Made by a program: the position numbers and the translations under genes | Part shown: one piece after another, positions 60,085-64,000 of the stretch | How positions within the stretch are numbered: position 1 is the first letter of the stretch | Layout of the letters: each line of letters starts with the position of its first letter | Assembly (NCBI GenBank): GCA_963662175.1 | Contig: OY759216.1 | Location: 51,353,087 to 51,417,086, forward strand | DNA from: Aradus depressus | Taxonomy: Eukaryota; Arthropoda; Insecta; Hemiptera; Aradidae | DNA: 64,000 bases | Reading direction: 5' to 3' | The notes under the pieces: generated by a model | Told to the model about the DNA's origin: nothing | Database searches by the model: none | Seen by the model: the letters and a program-made list of their open reading frames with translations, nothing else

Positions 60085-60560
60085 CCATTTTCGCGATATC
60101 TGTGCATGTGTGTGTCTGTGATTGGAACGTTGTGAGCGCTCTACCGCAAAAACGATTGTAGAACTTGAAATTTGTAATGAAAGGGTCACATGTGCTAACT
60201 TAGATTTTGACCGAAATCAGACGAAAATTGAGACAAAATTACTCCGGGGCCTAAGTAACTTTTACAAGATACTGCTTATGTTTATGACCTAATCAAAAAA
60301 AATTTCAAGTAATAGCTGTACAGGAAACTGAAATACATATTTTATATAAAATACGATGTTTTTGCAGGTCGTCCAGTTTTCATGCGATACTTTCCGAAAA
60401 CCGTCTTGAATTGTAGTTTTGAAACACATATTTTTTGACGTTTCCTGAATTTACCGGAAAAACGTTTACTCCCATTGAAAAAGGAATTCTTACCAAAAAT
60501 GTTTCTTCCAATTGCTAATAAGTCTTCAGATTTGAGATTGGATCAATATGACAAAAGTTA
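60085..60560 (+). repeat. Repeat family B copy
   Basis: Longest copy: GTGTGTCTGTGATTGGAACG, TTTTGACCGAAATCAGACGA, TTTTACAAGATACTGCTTAT, CAGGTCGTCCAGTTTTC, GAATTTACCGGAAAAACG and CTTACCAAAAATGTTTC. Confidence 0.6.
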
Positions 60561-60642
60561 TCTCACCCCGAAGAATATAAACTAACTGTCTATAAGAAAT
60601 ATATCTAAGTAATGTTTAAAATAACGTTTTAACTAACAAAGT

Positions 60643-60984
60643 GAGGGCGCCGGTAGCTCAGTGGTATGCGTGCTTGACTTCTGAGCTCAAGGTCGTGGGT
60701 TCGTAACCAGACCGAGGCCCTTAGTTTATTTTATCTGGGAGGTAAAATAAACTTAAGCATGCCGTCCTTCGGATGGGACGTTAAGCGATGGTCCCGAGCC
60801 TGTACGATGTCAGTTACTCGTTAAAGACCCCTAACCTAGGTGAATAAAAATTTAGGGTAGGCAAAATTTAGGACTCCCACAGTAGAGTCGGGCTCATGTC
60901 CACCAGAGTGACGAATGAGCGCTCTGGTAGTAGGCGATATGACCTCTTAGTTAAAGCCCGGGCATGAGTCATAAAACCTAACCT
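60643..60984 (+). mobile_element. Full-length tRNA-derived SINE
   Basis: Head GAGGGCGCCGGTAGCTCAG, box B GGGTTCGTAACC, core GGATGGGACGTTAAGC, end CATAAAACCTAACC. Target-site duplication AACTAACAAAGT at 60631-60642 and 60985-60996. Confidence 0.96.
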
Positions 60985-61090
60985 AACTAACAAAGTTTAA
61001 GTAAAGGTTATAATAACATTTTAACTAACTATAAGTAATGTTTAAATCGTAAGGCATAGCAACGAGCTTTAAAATATGATTTTATTATTA

Positions 61091-61432
61091 GGTTAGGTTT
61101 TATGACTCATGCCCTCGCTTTAACTACGAGGTCATATCGCCTACTACCAGAGCGCTCTTTCATCACTCTGGTGGACATGAGCCCGACTCTACCGTGGGAG
61201 TCCTAAATTTTGCCTACCCTAAATTTTTTATTCATCTAGGGTAGGGGTCTTTAACGAGTACCTGACATCGTACAGGCTCGGGACCATCGCTTAACGTCAT
61301 ATCCGAAGGACGGCGTGCTTAAGTTTATTTTACCTCCCAGATAAAATAAACTAAGGGCCTCGGTCGGGTTACGAACCCACGACTTTGAGCTCAGAAGTCA
61401 AGCACGCATACCACTGAGCTACCGGCGCCCTC
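61091..61432 (-). mobile_element. Full-length tRNA-derived SINE
   Basis: Inverted relative to the copy at 60643, with about 105 bp between them. Starts GGTTAGGTTTTATGACTC and ends GCTACCGGCGCCCTC. No clear target-site duplication. Confidence 0.94.
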
Positions 61433-61460
61433 TTAAATATATTTGATGTGGCCATTATAG

Positions 61461-61715
61461 GACTTTCATATCCCAACCACGCTTACAGATCACTCTCTCG
61501 CCCTTTCTCCTTTCTCAAAATTATTTCTTACTGGCATCACTGGGTATAAGAATGTTACTTTCAGGATTACAGTGTACAATAAAACAAAAAAATACCGCTT
61601 ACGCCAACTCATTACTTTTATATTCCCAGTAATTCCAGTATGAAATGATTTTGAGAAAGGCTAGAGAGATAGAGAGTGATCTATAAGGGTGGTTGGTATA
61701 AGAAAGTTTTTTTTA
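61461..61715. mobile_element. MITE with about 95-bp TIRs
   Basis: Left terminus GACTTTCATATCCCAACCAC and right terminus GTGGTTGGTATAAGAAAGTT; similarity continues through AGATCACTCTCT and CTTTCTCAAAAT to TACTGG. No ORF. A half copy is at about 45945-46080. Confidence 0.8.
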
Positions 61716-61972
61716 AATAGCGATTATAGACGTTTCGGGATTTCCCATTTCCCCATCATCAGTATTTATAATTTCTTCGTGTTAACATTCCTTCTGTTAA
61801 TAAATATGTTCTATAAAGGGAAGATTTTGATTGACAGAAGAAATGTTAACATAAGGAGCATATAAATTATAAATACTAATGATGGGAGTATTGCCCGAAA
61901 CGTAACTCAACAAAGCAAACAATAAATTGGGGGAAGTAGTGCAGTGATGAATGTATTATAATATAATGTGGA
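61716..61972. mobile_element. Palindromic element with hammerhead-like arms
   Basis: Left arm, minus strand 61723-61773: ATTATA, spacer, CTGATGA, a GGG/CCC stem, GAAACGTC, TATAAT, so a closing stem ATTATA/TATAAT is present. Right arm, plus strand 61864-61907: CTAATGA, GGG/CCC stem, GAAACGTA. The right flank resembles that of the 19.4-kb element, so they are one family. Confidence 0.7.
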
Positions 61973-63060
61973 ATCAGAATCTCCTTAAACAACCCAAAAA
62001 GTATCAGCTTCGTTAAGTACAGGCACGAGCTCGTTCCTCGCAAGAGCCTACTACGTACGTTACTTCGCTTGTACAGAAACAGTGCGCTCACCGGCAAAGA
62101 TATATTATTAATATGACACGGAATAAAAACTTGACAGCATTTTAACTATTCAGTTAAAATTATTTATTAATTTGTTCACTTACAACTAATTCAGTGACTA
62201 AAGGTATTCCTTGTAGGAAGAGAAGATCTGATCTTCCCTTCAGGCTCCAGTGACAACTCGGTGCATACTAAACCCAAAGTGACATTAACAGTGATACTGT
62301 TGATGACGTCGTCCCATATTTAATTTTTAATTATTGAACACTGATTGAACAGTAAATAGATTAACGACCCAGACAATGACTATTTACCCTCCCCTCAACA
62401 TACATTGAAAACATAAATTAATGAAAAGTCGACATATAGATTGATTTGTAATAGTCCATTACAATAATATATAACTTGGAAAGTTTTATATGAAATAGTC
62501 TCATCAGAAACAATAAATCTATTTTAAACGACTAAACTCACATTATATATATTTAAATCCATAATAAATACATGGTGTCTTCACTGGCCATTATTTTTAG
62601 GATATTACTTATTACTGTAAATGTAGAGATATCTTATGGCTTTAGCTTTCAGCTTGAAATTAGTCATGCCAACGTGTTAGTTATATGGTCTAACATAAAG
62701 TCTAACGTTCTCCGAACAAAACTGTCTCCAGCAAAGCTGGGTACCACAGTTAGCTTGATATTAATTCATGACAATGCATTTGATTGCTATTTGTTATAAA
62801 CGCTTCCACCTGTTAGAATTAACTCGTGCTAGTATGTTAAGACTATATAGTTGTTAATTTGGCTCCTAGGTCAGGATTGTAGGTAGTTTTAAAGATAAAA
62901 GTGCCAAGTCTTCTTTCTAGAAAGCACTCCGTGCAACGAAAGTCAGATCTACATGGAAGTACAACAAAATACAGAAAGTACAATCAAGTACTTCTGCGTC
63001 GCGAACAAACCAATCATTTAAGAAATCTATTATGAGCTGTTCTGATGAAATTTCTTTTTT
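61973..63060. other. Gene-free stretch
   Basis: No coding sequence recognised; short ORFs only. Confidence 0.4.
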
Positions 63061-63086
63061 TTTCTTGTTTAATATTTGTAATTTTG

Positions 63087-63380
63087 CAGCGGTTTCTACC
63101 ATTTCGATGTATGACTTCTGTGGCAACCATCAATGCACATTATGCTACGAGAGTGTTTGCTTCCAACTATCGAATGCTTCCATTATCCGGCTGGAGAATA
63201 CCTTCATTCGGACGGCCATCACTAATAATAATTTTTTTTTTGAAGATCGAACTAAAAGATGGAATGGATTCATTTCCAAGGTCTTTATTGCATATTCCAG
63301 AAGTGCAGAGGTTACCGGGATTGTGTACCAACTTAACAAGTGATGACCTACTTCCATTCAAGCCAAGGCCACAAGTATAA
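63087..63380 (+). other. Unidentified open segment behind a good acceptor
   Basis: TTTGTAATTTTGCAG precedes a segment open in two plus-strand frames for about 290 bp (one reads RFLPFRCMTSVATINAHY, the other CGNHQCTLCYESVCF). An A/T run near 63230 links the frames, suggesting a shifted relic. I do not recognise either reading. Confidence 0.2.
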
Positions 63381-64000
63381 TAGTAAGCATGTTCCATTGA
63401 AGCAAGCTATTCACTATTGACTTCTGAAGCCTTCTTAGTGTCGTTAATCTACATTACATAATGATACCGTATTTAGAGAAGAAATGGATCCTTTTGTTCC
63501 AATATGGCGTAAGTCACTAAAGGCTAACGCATGCAAATGACAACATTATATATTTATTATTACTCGGAATTGTTTTTTATCAAATGATAAGCGTTTGCAA
63601 TTATTGCTTTCCTTCAATTTAAAATTTTGACAAACCGTCTAAACGTAGACTATCCAAGCATCCAAGCTCAAAATCATGAACAGATGGAATCAGACCCCGG
63701 CGCAACGTGACGCTCACTTCTCGCAATGAATAAGAGCATACTTCCATTTAGCTTCTTGTAGAGGTACTTTTGTAAGAGGTCGGTCCTTAATCCCTATCAT
63801 AGGCGTCATATCTGTATGGTAACTTATTTTTTCTCTCGTCATATTCAATAACTCTTAACGTATACTTAGCTATCGACCGATTAAAGTTCTCTGGTTACAA
63901 TACATCTTTACTCACCCTCAACATCTGTCAAGGAGTTAAAAGACTAAACTGTCTTTCCGACTCCAAACAACAGAATAAATATAACATCACTTGATAAATT
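63381..64000. other. Right edge, no gene seen
   Basis: No feature identified. A donor-like GTGAGTAAAG occurs on the minus strand near 63915 and could belong to an untranslated exon of SLC38A9, but nothing else supports it. Confidence 0.3.

Noticed and set aside
1..64000. A gene cluster or defence-type system
   Set aside because: The four recognised genes are unrelated conserved housekeeping or signalling genes, and the rest is repeats. No co-operating gene set is visible.

Overview
This window is AT-rich, intron-containing animal nuclear DNA, most likely from an insect. The grounds are four conserved eukaryotic genes with spliced exons, mariner/Tc1-type and Jockey-type relics, tRNA-derived SINEs whose 3' ends carry CCTAA units (the insect telomere unit), and many short inverted-repeat elements. 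The order and species cannot be fixed from the sequence alone.

Layout. 1-4200: repeats and intergenic DNA. 4201-9586 (+): a five-exon MOB3-class kinase activator gene, whose second exon start is duplicated in tandem. 11421-13727 (+): four-exon LSM8, a subunit of the nuclear U6 snRNA-binding LSm2-8 ring; its first intron has U12-type (minor spliceosome) signals. 16295-17953 (-): an uninterrupted 552-codon BRAP gene (RING plus UBP zinc finger plus coiled coil). 22630 to at least 44154 (-): the lysosomal amino-acid transporter/sensor SLC38A9. I traced ten exons with matching phases; an eleventh at 45092-45152 is possible. The start codon and first exon were not found. From about 45 kb to the end I find no confident gene, only repeats and unidentified sequence.

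The four genes are ordinary conserved genes acting in separate processes (MOB/Hippo-type kinase signalling, RNA splicing, Ras/ubiquitin signalling, amino-acid sensing for TORC1). They do not form a cluster or a system. The unusual content is in the repeats: a nine-unit 102-bp array in an SLC38A9 intron whose units look like phase-matched exons, a set of inverted-repeat elements whose arms fit a minimal hammerhead ribozyme pattern, a SINE family ending in telomere-like CCTAA units, a mariner relic holding a second long-TIR element, and a small TIR element filled by a 100-codon ORF.

Limits: all identifications come from reading the sequence and from remembered family features. No alignment, folding or database search was run.
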